Part shown: positions 21,088-29,870 of the stretch, one piece after another | Position numbering within the stretch: position 1 is the first letter of the stretch | Layout: every line of letters begins with the position of its first letter | Assembly (NCBI GenBank): GCA_907163375.1 | Contig: CAJQUW010008753.1 | Location: 496,001-560,000 of the forward strand | Direction of reading: 5' to 3' | Length of the DNA stretch: 64,000 bases | From: Prostheceraeus crozeri | Taxonomy: Eukaryota; Platyhelminthes; Polycladida; Euryleptidae | Notes under the pieces: generated by a model | Told to the model about the DNA's origin: nothing | Seen by the model: only the letters and a program-made list of their open reading frames with translations | Database searches by the model: none | Made by a program: the position numbers and the translations under genes

Positions 21088-21215
21088 CTAGTAGAACCAA
21101 AGGTTCTGAGGCTTTAGCCGATCGGACCGAAGGTTCTGAGTCTTTAGCCGATCACTTTTGTTCAGAGGCTTTAGCCTATCGGAGCAAAGGTCCTGAGGTT
21201 ATTACCTTATCATAC
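21088..21215. repeat. Palindromic mini-repeat cluster in a spacer
   Basis: Several copies of a short palindromic unit: an ACCAAAGGTTCT or ACCGAAGGTTCT hairpin followed by GAGGCTTTAGCCGATC. The same units occur at 21720-21825, 23262-23290 and 23728-23760. Confidence 0.8.
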
Positions 21216-21340
21216 TAGGACTTAGATATATTCCAGAACCATCTTTAGTTTCCTTATTTTCAATTAAATCATGAACATTGTGAAGAATATTTTTAAGAAC
21301 TCGTTTTCCTTCATCAACTAAATTTAATTTACTAATAAAA

Positions 21341-21685
21341 TTATCTACTATTCCTTCTCCCCCTAGCAACTTTCTCTAACTCTCTATTATGACGTTTTTG
21401 TTCTTCTAATGCTGCCTTCTCTGATTTATTTTTATTTACTGCTTGGACAATACCAGCTGTCCCACCTGCGACACTTCCTGCTGCTGCTATGCCTCCTATT
21501 ATTAGCGGAATTAATGGGAGAATCCCGCCATTCTTTTCTTCTTGTAATTGAATATTCTCTATCATTGGTTTACTTATGTAATATTTCTTTTTGTCAATCG
21601 TAATAGTTTTAGGTGTATTTTTGTCAACAATATTACGTAATTTTAATTCAACAGTTTTATTATTATTACTTTTCGCTTCCGACAT
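21341..21685 (-). CDS. Small Polinton A virion-type membrane protein
   Basis: 114 residues, looks whole. The N-terminal half is beta-like and charged (TITIDKKKYYISKPMIENI). Next is a Gly/Ala/Ile-rich hydrophobic segment at about residues 53-80 (GGILPLIPLIIGGIAAAGSV), and then a basic coiled coil. Small proteins with such a GG-ILPL-type segment next to the major capsid gene are common in Polintons and may be membrane-active virion components, like adenovirus pVI. That role is inferred. Confidence 0.55.
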   Translation of the reverse strand: MSEAKSNNNKTVELKLRNIVDKNTPKTITIDKKKYYISKPMIENIQLQEEKNGGILPLIPLIIGGIAAAGSVAGGTAGIVQAVNKNKSEKAALEEQKRHNRELEKVARGRRNSR

Positions 21686-21719
21686 TTTTAATAAAAAAAT
21701 TTTAAGTTAGGAAAAATTT

Positions 21720-21828
21720 TAATTAACCAATCGGACCAAAGGTCCTCAGGTTACTAACCTATCGGAGCGAAGCTCCTCTGGCTTCAGCCGATCGGACCAA
21801 AGGTCCCCAGGTTATTAACCAATCCTAG
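21720..21828. repeat. Palindromic mini-repeats in the spacer upstream of the 21341-21685 gene
   Basis: Three hairpin units (CGGACCAAAGGTCC, CGGAGCGAAGCTCC, CGGACCAAAGGTCC) with linkers CAGGTTACTAACCTAT and TGGCTTCAGCCGAT, themselves small hairpins. The stems differ between units but stay paired. Confidence 0.85.
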
Positions 21829-23149
21829 CCATCTTTCCATTAAGAATTTCAATAGAATATTTTACATCTTCTAGCAATAGACCATAAGCCATCAATGAAG
21901 TTGTGGAATCTTTCTTCTCAATATTAATTGTTACATCACAACCAGTCTTGATAATATCTTCAGATTGTGCACTTAAATCGAAACAGAAAACAGGATATAA
22001 ATGTCTCCAATCTCCAGGAGTTAATTGTGGTTCAACTCCAAATTCTATACAAAGATTTCGATAAGAATCATATCCTTCCATAAATTGATTATTGGAATCA
22101 TCGAATCTTAATGGATCAATTGGATATCGGGTTTGATTTAATGAAACTTGTAAACTTCGAATTGCATCAATACGAAAAAGATTATTGTTCTTATCAAAAC
22201 TTGGAGAATTATTTCTTTGAAAAGTTAGTAATAAATATCTTGGAGTATTCGCAGTTCTAGTAAAATGCCAGTTAAATCTTTGTTCGGAAAAAGTTACTGA
22301 ACTAGCAGTACGCTTTAGAAAATTTACTGGAATTGGTTTGTTAGTATTTAATCTTTTTGCAATAGCTGTTTCAACCTCTAAACTAGGAGTAATATGCTTA
22401 ATCCACCATTCAAGTCGATCAATTTTTAAATATGCTTTTTTTCCAGTCTTGCCAAAAAAGATTAATTCATTATTTGCTGTCCGATAAATCATTAACTTAA
22501 ATTTTAATTGATATGATATTTTATCATGATCTAAATATCCGAATAATGGAGACAATGACCAATTTACTGTCTGTTTACTTTTCTTGTTAAATTCACGTCT
22601 TTCTTTATATGCACTATTGTTTGTTTTATTTAAATGATTTGCAATATTTTCTACATCTTTCGCAATTCCTGCTGCGTCTGTTCCAGCGCGAGTTAAATCA
22701 TCAACAATTATACCATCATTAGTATCAGGAAACCAACCTTCGATTTCATACTTTCTATTATTTTCGCCAATTGTTACAAATCTAAGCATTGTATCAATTA
22801 CACCTGGAGAATCACTTATTGTTTCTATATTTTGAGTTGCAACATCTAAACGCATTTGTGTAAATAATCTTGGAAAGAAATTATTCTCTAATGCAATATT
22901 ATCGCTATCTGGTAATGGTGTTGTAAAATTGGCATCACTATATAAAGAATATTCACAGTCTAAATAGGAACCAGGTAAATATAAATAACTCTGCTGATAA
23001 TCAACTTCAAAAATTAAATCACCTCCAGTATTCACTCTACTGGAAGATCCGGGATTCATAGCAATTCTTATATAGTCATTCCTTTTTTGATTGTAACTGA
23101 CGAACGGAGGATCGTCTAATCTACATTTATTTTCGATAAGAGAAGACAT
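21815..23149 (-). CDS. Double jelly-roll major capsid protein of Polinton A
   Basis: 444 residues, looks whole. The ATG follows TTTTTTAAAAAATG. The N-terminus has the MCP-like layout: a short strand, then GGDLIFEVDYQQSYLYLPGSYLD, then LENNFFPRLFTQMRLDVATQN, which in Polinton capsid proteins is the first jelly-roll with its ordered SLFS/NNF-type segment. A central charged insert and a second jelly-roll follow (WSLSPLFGYLDHDKIS, MIYRTANNELIFFG). Polinton MCPs of this type form trimeric capsomers of an icosahedral shell. The neighbouring small virion genes and the penton support the call. Confidence 0.8.
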   Translation of the reverse strand: MSSLIENKCRLDDPPFVSYNQKRNDYIRIAMNPGSSSRVNTGGDLIFEVDYQQSYLYLPGSYLDCEYSLYSDANFTTPLPDSDNIALENNFFPRLFTQMRLDVATQNIETISDSPGVIDTMLRFVTIGENNRKYEIEGWFPDTNDGIIVDDLTRAGTDAAGIAKDVENIANHLNKTNNSAYKERREFNKKSKQTVNWSLSPLFGYLDHDKISYQLKFKLMIYRTANNELIFFGKTGKKAYLKIDRLEWWIKHITPSLEVETAIAKRLNTNKPIPVNFLKRTASSVTFSEQRFNWHFTRTANTPRYLLLTFQRNNSPSFDKNNNLFRIDAIRSLQVSLNQTRYPIDPLRFDDSNNQFMEGYDSYRNLCIEFGVEPQLTPGDWRHLYPVFCFDLSAQSEDIIKTGCDVTINIEKKDSTTSLMAYGLLLEDVKYSIEILNGKMARIG

Positions 23150-23367
23150 TTTTTAAAAAATAATTTGACTTTTTTGTTTTTTCTCACACATAGAAAAAAT
23201 TTTACTAAAATATAATTTTAGAATTTTGCTAAACCAATACCTCTTATTTCTTCAATTGAACGAACCGTAGGTTCTATGGCTACGTCTGATTTCTTCTCAT
23301 GTTTACTATCAGACCCTGCAGCTATGTTAGCAATTTTGTTTTTCGTTTCCTCTGAAAGTTTTTTTAA

Positions 23368-23685
23368 TTATTTTAGTTCTTCAGAATCATTCTTAAGTTT
23401 ACGAATAGTTTCTAGTTGTTTTAATTCGTTTTGTGACTTAACAGCATTTGATATTGCACTAGCTGTACTACCTATAGCAGCTGCTCCTTTTGCAGCAGAT
23501 GTAATCAAATCTTTATTATTTTTAATTAAGTTAACGATACTTCCAATACCAGAAAAGATGCCAGCCCCTTCTTTTTGAATTGTTTCTACACTGTGATAAT
23601 GGTAAACAGATTTCATAGATTGTTCATGAGCAATTTTTTGATTTGAAGCAAAAGGTTTAAGATTGTGTTTATAAATTATAGGCAT
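23368..23685 (-). CDS. Small Polinton A protein with amphipathic Gly/Ala segment
   Basis: 105 residues, looks whole. The middle has GAGIFSGIGSIVNLIKNN and SAAKGAAAIGSTASAISN, an amphipathic/hydrophobic stretch, and then a charged coiled coil (ELKQLETIRKLKNDSEELK). The layout resembles pVI-like minor virion proteins of Polintons and adenoviruses, which lyse endosomal membranes. I infer that role from layout and position only. Confidence 0.5.
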   Translation of the reverse strand: MPIIYKHNLKPFASNQKIAHEQSMKSVYHYHSVETIQKEGAGIFSGIGSIVNLIKNNKDLITSAAKGAAAIGSTASAISNAVKSQNELKQLETIRKLKNDSEELK

Positions 23686-23758
23686 TTTTTAGGATTAAAG
23701 TTGAATTTTGGGAAAAAATATTTACGATTGGTTAGCAACCTGAGGACCTTTGGTCCGA

Positions 23759-24103
23759 TTAAGATTTACGTTTGTGAATGGACAACAACTTCCAGATAAC
23801 TTTATTAATTTTCTGTTGCACTTTATCTATTGCGTCAAGCAGCGTGTGATGTACTTTAATTTCTTTTCTATTAACTTGCATTTTCTGCTGATTAATCTTC
23901 AATGCCGTTTTAAGAGCATTTAACTTAATTTTAAGAACATCTAATTGTCTTTTAACAGAATCTAACTGTTCTTTATTTTCTTTAGAGTTTTCTTGTAAAT
24001 TTTTCTTTAATTCATTTTCTAAATTGATTTTAAGATTTTTCATTTTATCAACTTTTTGATTAAGTGAGTTTACTTCATTTATTATTCTATTCATCTTTTT
24101 CAT
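23759..24103 (-). CDS. Coiled-coil protein of Polinton A
   Basis: 114 residues, almost entirely heptad-patterned (VNSLNQKVDKMKNLKINLE, LDSVKRQLDVLKIKLNAL) with a basic end. No recognised family. It sits directly downstream of the 24176-24646 fibre-like gene, with about 70 bases between them, and may be its partner or its detached stalk. Confidence 0.5.
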   Translation of the reverse strand: MKKMNRIINEVNSLNQKVDKMKNLKINLENELKKNLQENSKENKEQLDSVKRQLDVLKIKLNALKTALKINQQKMQVNRKEIKVHHTLLDAIDKVQQKINKVIWKLLSIHKRKS

Positions 24104-24175
24104 TTGTTGAGTAATTTTAGAACTTAATTAATCAACACTTTTTTGGAATGTAGTTTGTAACTGCTTTAAATTTTT

Positions 24176-24646
24176 TTAAATTCTTTCAGGAAGTTTTTCT
24201 ATTTCATCTCCTAATTGTTCTTTCAATAATTTTATCTGATGTTTATTTTTAATGACTGCAGATTTTAAATTTATAGAAAGTAATATTAAAATTTTTGATT
24301 GTTCTGAAATCTTTTTAAAAAGTTTTGCTATATCTGCTTCTAGCTCTCTATCCTTTTTATCAAGTTTTAATAATTTTTCGTTTAATGATTTGTCCTTAAG
24401 TTTAAGCAACTTTAATTCATTCATCAGTGGAACCATAACATCGTTGATATATTTTTCTTTTAAGTCATTGATTTGTGTATCAACATATTGTTTATTTGTT
24501 AACTCTGTATTTTGTTGCGTAAGAATAGAAAGATGCAATGGACCAGATAAAACGTCTCCAGTTTTCATGATATAATTTTCTATTTCTATTTCTGATTCAC
24601 GATTATTCGGGATATATGCACCTCCACCAACATTTGTTAACATCAT
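24176..24646 (-). CDS. Fibre-like stalk protein of Polinton A
   Basis: 156 residues, looks whole. The N-terminus carries GGGAYIPNN, then MKTGDVLSGPLHLSI followed by NTELTNKQYVDTQIN. This is the pattern of phage tail-fibre repeats (M.GD.L.GPL ... N..YVD). A long heptad coiled coil fills the rest (KLLKLKDKSLNEKLLKLDKK). A trimeric spike or fibre anchored on the capsid is a reasonable reading. The start lies in a TGTTAAAAAATG context. Function is inferred from the motif only. Confidence 0.6.
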   Translation of the reverse strand: MMLTNVGGGAYIPNNRESEIEIENYIMKTGDVLSGPLHLSILTQQNTELTNKQYVDTQINDLKEKYINDVMVPLMNELKLLKLKDKSLNEKLLKLDKKDRELEADIAKLFKKISEQSKILILLSINLKSAVIKNKHQIKLLKEQLGDEIEKLPERI

Positions 24647-24806
24647 TTTTTAACAATAAAAGACATATATGTCATAAAAATAAAAATTGTTTTTTCATGA
24701 AAATAAAAAAAAAATTTTTCACGGATCAACAAAGACAATGAATAGTCATCAGATCACTCAGTCAATTAGCCACATCACGAGAACAATTGTCAAGTGCGAT
24801 TGTCAG

Positions 24807-25130
24807 TTATGTTGATGAGTAAGAGGAAAAAGAGATCTCATCACGAACAATTCCAATTCCTTGTGTTACATTCTTAACTTTAGACCATCTCTTTCTTAAT
24901 TTTTTATAATGCTCTAATCTTAATAATAATTGAGATTCTTTATCTTTCATATACCTAACTCTATCTTTATGTTTTTCTTTGTTCATCTTTTCGATGTTCA
25001 TCTTTTCAATGTCCATTAAAGTAGAACTACGTTCATATGATAACGAAGGATATATTCTTTCGGTTTCTTCCACTTTTATTCTTTCCATTTCTAAGGCTTC
25101 TTCGATTTTCGCCCCCGTTGAGGTTTCCAT
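24807..25130 (-). other. Terminal-repeat copy of the start of the membrane-protein gene
   Basis: The frame METSTGAKIEEALEME... is the inverted copy of the first part of the 6323-7024 gene. It loses similarity at the inner edge of the terminal repeat (about 24853). It is a by-product of the repeat and probably not a separate gene, but it would share the same promoter. Confidence 0.7.
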
Positions 25131-25565
25131 CTTTAAAGAAATATTTTGAATACAATCTTCTGGTATATTAAGACTACGTGATATTTTTTGGACTACCTAA
25201 ATTTTCATCTGCCTACATTTTCGACCTTCGGCTACGTGATATTTTTCGACCACGTGATATTTTTTAGATTACGTGATATTTTAAGACCGCCTAAATTTTC
25301 GATTACGTGATATTTTGAGACCGCCTAAATTTTCGATTACGTGATATTTTGAGACCGCCTAAATTTTTGAAATTTTGATTTTTTTGAAAATTTGTCACTA
25401 CCTAAATTTTCGCCCTTCGGCATTCGGCCACGTGAAATTTGAAGTCTACCTAAATTTTTGAAATTTTGATTTTTTGAAAATTTTGAAAAAACCCGCAAAA
25501 GTGTGACATCCGGCGCAAGCGAAGCGAAGCGAAGCGTCGCGCCGGATGTCACACTATATACTACT
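24853..25565. repeat. Right terminal inverted repeat of Polinton A
   Basis: Inverted copy of 5865-6603, including the roughly 33-bp CACGTGATATT tandem units (about 25165-25380) and the outer GC hairpin. It ends at 25565, followed by the target duplication TAGGTG (25566-25571). Confidence 0.9.
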
Positions 25566-25892
25566 TAGGTGATTATTAGGCTGTAGACGTAAACAGGGTT
25601 GATGATATTAAGCCCAGAGATAACCTATGCAGATAATTAAACCTTTTTAGCTGAATATTGATATGGCCTTAATTCCGCAATAACAAATTCATGCAATAAA
25701 TAGTAGTTAATATGAACATTAGATTCATACTAATTGATTAGCAATATGTACAATGTTGTATGATTAAAAATATCTTCATGTAACTTTAAATTTCAGTCAA
25801 AATTCCAAACATGTTCTGGAAATTGTTGTTCCACTTCAATAGAGAAATAGCCACTCTTGAGTCCAATCTTCGGGGGTACCCAAGCCCAAGGT
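25566..25892. other. Spacer between Polintons A and B
   Basis: 327 bases of AT-rich DNA without genes. It holds the right target duplication of A (25566-25571) and the left one of B (25887-25892, CAAGGT). It is presumably the host DNA into which both elements inserted. Confidence 0.75.
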
Positions 25893-26152
25893 AGTAGTGA
25901 AAACTGTGCCCTACTATGATAGGGATAGGTACATGGATAGGTACATGTATAATTCAGTGTTATGAATAGGAACATGTATGACTTCTGTCTTCTTGGATAG
26001 GTACATGTGTTTGGTAGACTTGGTTGTGTACATTGCGTTTCGGAACGTCTATGATCGAACTTGTGCGACTTGGTTCTGAGTACTTGGGTACGTACCGATA
26101 GATGTCCGTTGTTTGATTTTGAATGGGTTTGCTCAATTGCGACTATTGTGAC
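25893..26152. repeat. Left terminal inverted repeat of Polinton B
   Basis: Matches 49645-49945 inverted. It contains sub-repeats of ATAGGTACATG and ATAGGAACATG. The right copy has one extra sub-repeat of about 40 bp. Confidence 0.9.
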
Positions 26153-26289
26153 AATTATTTTAAATGTAGCACTATTTACATGTGAAACTTAAATGTGCAG
26201 TTATGATTTAGTTGCTGCCCATTAAGAAAACCAATTCCAGAACTATGTTTAAAGTGAAAAAGACAAGAGATTTACAATGCAAGTTTAAT

Positions 26290-26526
26290 TTAAGCATGAA
26301 AAATAAATGATGGGTACAGATCACGTCCCTCAGGCGACTCCATGATCTTTAGGAAGTCATCACACCATTGATGAAATGTCTGATTGTTGGTGAAGTCATG
26401 CTCACACTCGTGTACCGGACACTTCACTGGTAGTCCACTCCGCCTTTGAAGTGCTGTCACAGTTAAAGTTTTCCGTAGGGCCACTTTGCAGCCGCAACAG
26501 AGATGAACGGTCAACAGACCTTCCAT
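26290..26526 (-). CDS. Small Cys/His-rich Polinton B protein
   Basis: 78 residues, ATG at 26526, looks whole. The pattern LCCGCKVAL ... KCPVHECEHDF ... HQWC suggests a zinc-binding fold. A minus-strand TATA box lies about 110 bases upstream (near 26640). It is divergently transcribed from the 26797 gene. Unrecognised; an early regulatory gene is possible given its position next to the terminal repeat. Confidence 0.45.
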   Translation of the reverse strand: MEGLLTVHLCCGCKVALRKTLTVTALQRRSGLPVKCPVHECEHDFTNNQTFHQWCDDFLKIMESPEGRDLYPSFIFHA

Positions 26527-26627
26527 AACGACTTGGCTGTCATTTTGAAAATAGAATAAAGGTTTTTAGGACATGCTTCTTGTTATGGAACGTTGAGGAT
26601 AAGTACTTGACAGTTTGGAACAATGAC

Positions 26628-26725
26628 ATCCTTTATATAGTTATATAGTCTTTAGGGAAGTTCGGTACCTCTCTGATTGGCTGTTAGGATTTCCTTTGTT
26701 TAAAAAGTATATAAGTCCGAGGTTT
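26628..26725. promoter_or_regulatory. Divergent promoter pair in Polinton B
   Basis: Two TATA boxes face away from each other: CTATATAACTATATAAAGG on the minus strand (about 26633-26651) and AAAAAGTATATAAGTCC on the plus strand (about 26702-26718). They serve the genes starting at 26526 and 26797. Confidence 0.6.
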
Positions 26726-26796
26726 GTACCAATTCTTATCAAAAGTTCTAATCCTCACGTTTACAAGTTACAATTATTTTAAATCTAGAAGTCATT

Positions 26797-27192
26797 ATGG
26801 ATCGCAAACAGGAAGCTGCAGTTGAGAACGGTACTGCTGATCGTACCACTTCACCTCAATCGCCAATGGAACGATCGACAACACCAGACGAGCCGGTGGT
26901 GTTCACCCAAGCCCCGGCATCGCCCGACTACTCGGGTGATGATAGTGACGTATCAATCGAGACGATGCGGCACAAGAATAAAAAGTCCATGAGAACGCCA
27001 CTATATGGAAGGGTCACTGTCAAAGTGAAGAACGCGCGAAGAAGTACCACAGCAAAAGGGTCTTCATGCGAATGGAGCCGAACGAGCGGCACCTCACAAC
27101 CACTCTCGAATTTTCAATCATCGACCTTGACACACCACGTCGCTTTCCCTGTGCGCCCAAGAAGACCAGGATCCATGTGCAAGTTGACTTAA
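26797..27192 (+). CDS. Polinton B accessory protein, acidic Ser/Pro-rich N-terminus
   Basis: The ATG follows a TATA box by about 90 bases. The N-terminus is disordered, rich in Ser/Thr/Pro/Glu (TTSPQSPMERSTTPDEPV), with an acidic SGDDSDVS patch, then basic residues. No family is recognised. The protein may be a transcription regulator. I treat it as a fossil of uncertain integrity. Confidence 0.4.
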   Translation: MDRKQEAAVENGTADRTTSPQSPMERSTTPDEPVVFTQAPASPDYSGDDSDVSIETMRHKNKKSMRTPLYGRVTVKVKNARRSTTAKGSSCEWSRTSGTSQPLSNFQSSTLTHHVAFPVRPRRPGSMCKLT

Positions 27193-27480
27193 AGAAACTA
27201 GTTCCATTTCCATACCTTGATGACATTTAGTGTGTTTTCTTAATCTCTTCATTTAATATTCATTTATATATATGAACAGACTTGTTTTATCATTTCACAA
27301 ATCGGTCTTCAATTAAGGTCTGAATGGGAAAGGGGAGTAACTATCTACAATTAATGATGTTCAATAACTGAATTGAAACAAAAAAATCAAATATGAAGAC
27401 TTCAACTTGAAATAAATAGGAACATATAACTTTTTATAGAAGCAGTTGTGTTGTTAATTTTAAAATGCTTGTAGCAGTCC

Positions 27481-27804
27481 AGGATGATATCATACATGTG
27501 TCATACACGACACCATCAGAATGAGAATGAAAAGACCATTCGAATGATATAAGGTTTGTACCCATTCGATGAAAAAATCCTAGTTGTATGCAGGTGTATG
27601 CAAAGAGAAAAATGAATTGCTTCAAATTTACTAAGTTTTTACACTAAATTTAGCCTGTTCTTTAAAGGAGTCTAGCCGTTTAGGATGATGTCATACATGT
27701 GTCATACAGGACACCATTAGAATGAGAATGAAAAGACCATTCGAATGATATAAGGTATGTACCTATTTGATGAAAAAATGTTCGTTGTATGCAAATGCAT
27801 GCAA
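27481..27804. repeat. Two tandem copies of a 201-bp unit
   Basis: 27481-27603 and 27682-27804 share AGGATGATATCATACATGTG, CATTCGAATGATATAAGG and GATGAAAAAAT with few differences. Period 201 bp. No coding potential seen. Confidence 0.8.
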
Positions 27805-28020
27805 CCGTAAAAATTTCAAGTTTTTTCAGGAAAATGACAAAGTTTGCAAGATTTTGATAATTTTCAAAGTTAAAGTTCTACAACCAAAAATGATCATAAT
27901 ACATAAACCTACACACATGACCTTGACATGACCTTGACCTTCATACACTTCGTACACGGCGGGGGGGAGGGCCTCAAAATTTCTCGGGCGCTTGGCGCCC
28001 TCGAAATTTTTCGGACTATA

Positions 28021-28071
28021 GGGTAAATAAATTTTCGAGTGCGCTACGCGCACTCGAAAATTTATTTACCC
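28021..28071. repeat. Perfect 24-bp-arm hairpin
   Basis: Arms 28021-28044 and 28048-28071 are exact inverted copies (starting GGGTAAATAAATTTTCGAGT) with a 3-base loop. A second, imperfect GC-rich palindrome (CTCGGGCGCTTGGCGCCCTCG) lies just before it, at about 27980-28010. Confidence 0.9.
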
Positions 28072-28107
28072 ATGGGGTCCGGGTGCCATAGCTGCCTTTT
28101 TTGTTTC

Positions 28108-28138
28108 CTAACCCTAATCCTTACCCTTAACCCTAGTA
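28108..28138. repeat. Short telomere-like tract
   Basis: Reads CCTAACCCTAATCCTTACCC then TTAACCCTAG: degenerate CCCTAA units, about five. Confidence 0.6.
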
Positions 28139-28158
28139 TTTTAATTTGATTATTTGAA

Positions 28159-28224
28159 TTTTGGCGCGAAATTCGAATTTACGAAAAAGTCTTTAAATTT
28201 GATTATTCGAATTTTGGCGCGAAA
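28159..28224. promoter_or_regulatory. Two E2F-like sites
   Basis: TTTTGGCGCGAAA occurs at 28159-28171 and 28212-28224, each an E2F-type palindrome (TTTGGCGCGAAA) in near-identical flanks. They lie upstream of the spliced accessory region of Polinton B. Regulation by cell-cycle factors is possible but not shown. Confidence 0.45.
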
Positions 28225-28544
28225 TTTGAATTTTCGAAATTTAGCGCTTAATTCAAATTTTAATGTTCTATTTAAATCACACGTTTTATATCTTCAAATA
28301 TGAATCATTATATGACTATTAATAATAGCATGTATATCAAAATAATATATCAGTCCATCAGTTCATATTACTTTGAATTCACTCTACTGTTTACATGTAG
28401 ACATCTTTCAACACATATGATGGCACTTCCATTTCTAAGGTTAAAAATAAACTAGCTGTTCCAATTCTTGTTTGAGTTATCAATTTTGTTTAACTGTACT
28501 AATGCGATGATGTGATGTAATAAAGTCTTTGTTCATAGTTGCTT

Positions 28545-28680
28545 TGTCAATTTCATATATAAAGAACTTGCACACATCAGATCTTCACTCATTTTTGAAT
28601 TATTCAGTGTCCATAGCAGACGTCGTTCTTCTTCCCTCCGTTCTCTGATTCATACTACAATTCTGAAGTGAGTTTCATTG
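28545..28680 (+). promoter_or_regulatory. Candidate promoter and non-coding first exon
   Basis: A TATATAAAG box at about 28553-28561 is followed by a pyrimidine-rich leader (GTTCTTCTTCCCTCCG) and a donor-like GTGAGT at about 28669. The next acceptor-like site (TTTTTTCCTCTATTGAG) lies directly before the ATG at 29306. Confidence 0.4.
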
Positions 28681-29870
28681 TCATGTTATGCTACTTTATA
28701 GGATATTCGGGAGTAGGAACATTATTAAGTTCTTATAACCAAATAGCTTTAAATATAGAAGCTTGGGTTTTAGGATAGGAACACTTTATGTTACATTATT
28801 AACCATGTATTTTTTTAATTTTTCATCCTATATTAAGTCATTGAGCGAGAGACATGAATATATCAGTTTGAATGTAAGTGTATTTGAATCAACAACATTT
28901 TCACAGTTTGTTTATAAATAAAAGATACCTAAATAAAGCCTTCATCCATTTTAAATATTCAGTCTGTCATCTGCTAACAGATGTATAAAATTCAAGCTTG
29001 TTTAATTAAACAAATTGAGGATTGGTTGAAATTTTCGAAATTTCACTTTCATTCCATTAAATTAATTTCGAAATTAAATAATTTCAAGACATCTACTTGC
29101 AAATTTCAACTCTTTCTATCAGCAAACCGTTTTCGAATGAAATTAAACTTTCGACTTTCGGTTTCAATTTCAACTTCAGATTTCAATTCTTTCTAAGATT
29201 TATTCAATATCAAGGTAGTACTTCATAGAGTTTTGTTGATGATATATAAATGAGTTCTCATTTAATAAGAGATAAAATTATAATCAATTTTTTTCCTCTA
29301 TTGAGATGGTCCGACAAGAGAGTCTTGCACAACAGCGCCTAATTTTTCACTTCTGTGAAACATGTCAATTGCCCGTTCGTCATGCTAATAAGAGCAGTCA
29401 CAAGAACTGCCTCTTCAAAAGTGACTGTACGTATCTGTACTGCCTAAGTTGTAAGTCCAGTAAGCGGAGCAATGAAAAGGCAAATACCGAAGCCTCTAAG
29501 GCATTCATTGAAAAGCACACACCATGTGCTCAGCAAAATGGGAAGAAGGGCATCAACCTCACCTCAAAGGCTGAAAAGAGGAGGTTGGAGCGATTATTTC
29601 ACAAGGAGATGCCGATGGAAGGTGTCCTTTCACAGGTGGATGAGCCTATGGAAATATAGAAACCCGTCAAGTCCCGAGTCCCAAAGAAAGCCCCCAAGTC
29701 ACGACAGTTCATCGATGACACAGGAAGCTGCTTTCAGCGACTTCTTCTGATGAGGACGCTGAAACTTCGTCAGCGACTTCTTCCCCGACATCTTCTTCCG
29801 ATGAGGATGATGATTCTGTTACAAATGTAAGTATCAAAGTTCGTCAACAGCATGAGTACAGAATTTTCTA

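Larger units (their letters stand above)
5865..25565. mobile_element. Polinton A (Maverick), bounded by both ends; fossil
   Basis: The element is 19.7 kb, of which about 3.7 kb is a later LINE. Ends read AGTAGTATATAGTGTGACAT and its reverse complement. They are flanked by identical 6-bp duplications TAGGTG at 5859-5864 and 25566-25571, the Polinton target-site size. Parts on the plus strand: membrane protein, conserved unknown, penton, ATPase, small unknown, DNA polymerase B (with intein) and protease. On the minus strand: integrase with PLA2-like part, membrane protein, major capsid protein and three small virion-like proteins. It is broken, with something over ten breaks, mostly in the polymerase, while several short genes look whole. 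The similar end repeats and intact duplication suggest fairly recent insertion. Confidence 0.93.

Noticed and set aside
25337-25552. 71-residue minus-strand frame near the Polinton A end
   Set aside because: It translates the tandem units of the terminal repeat.
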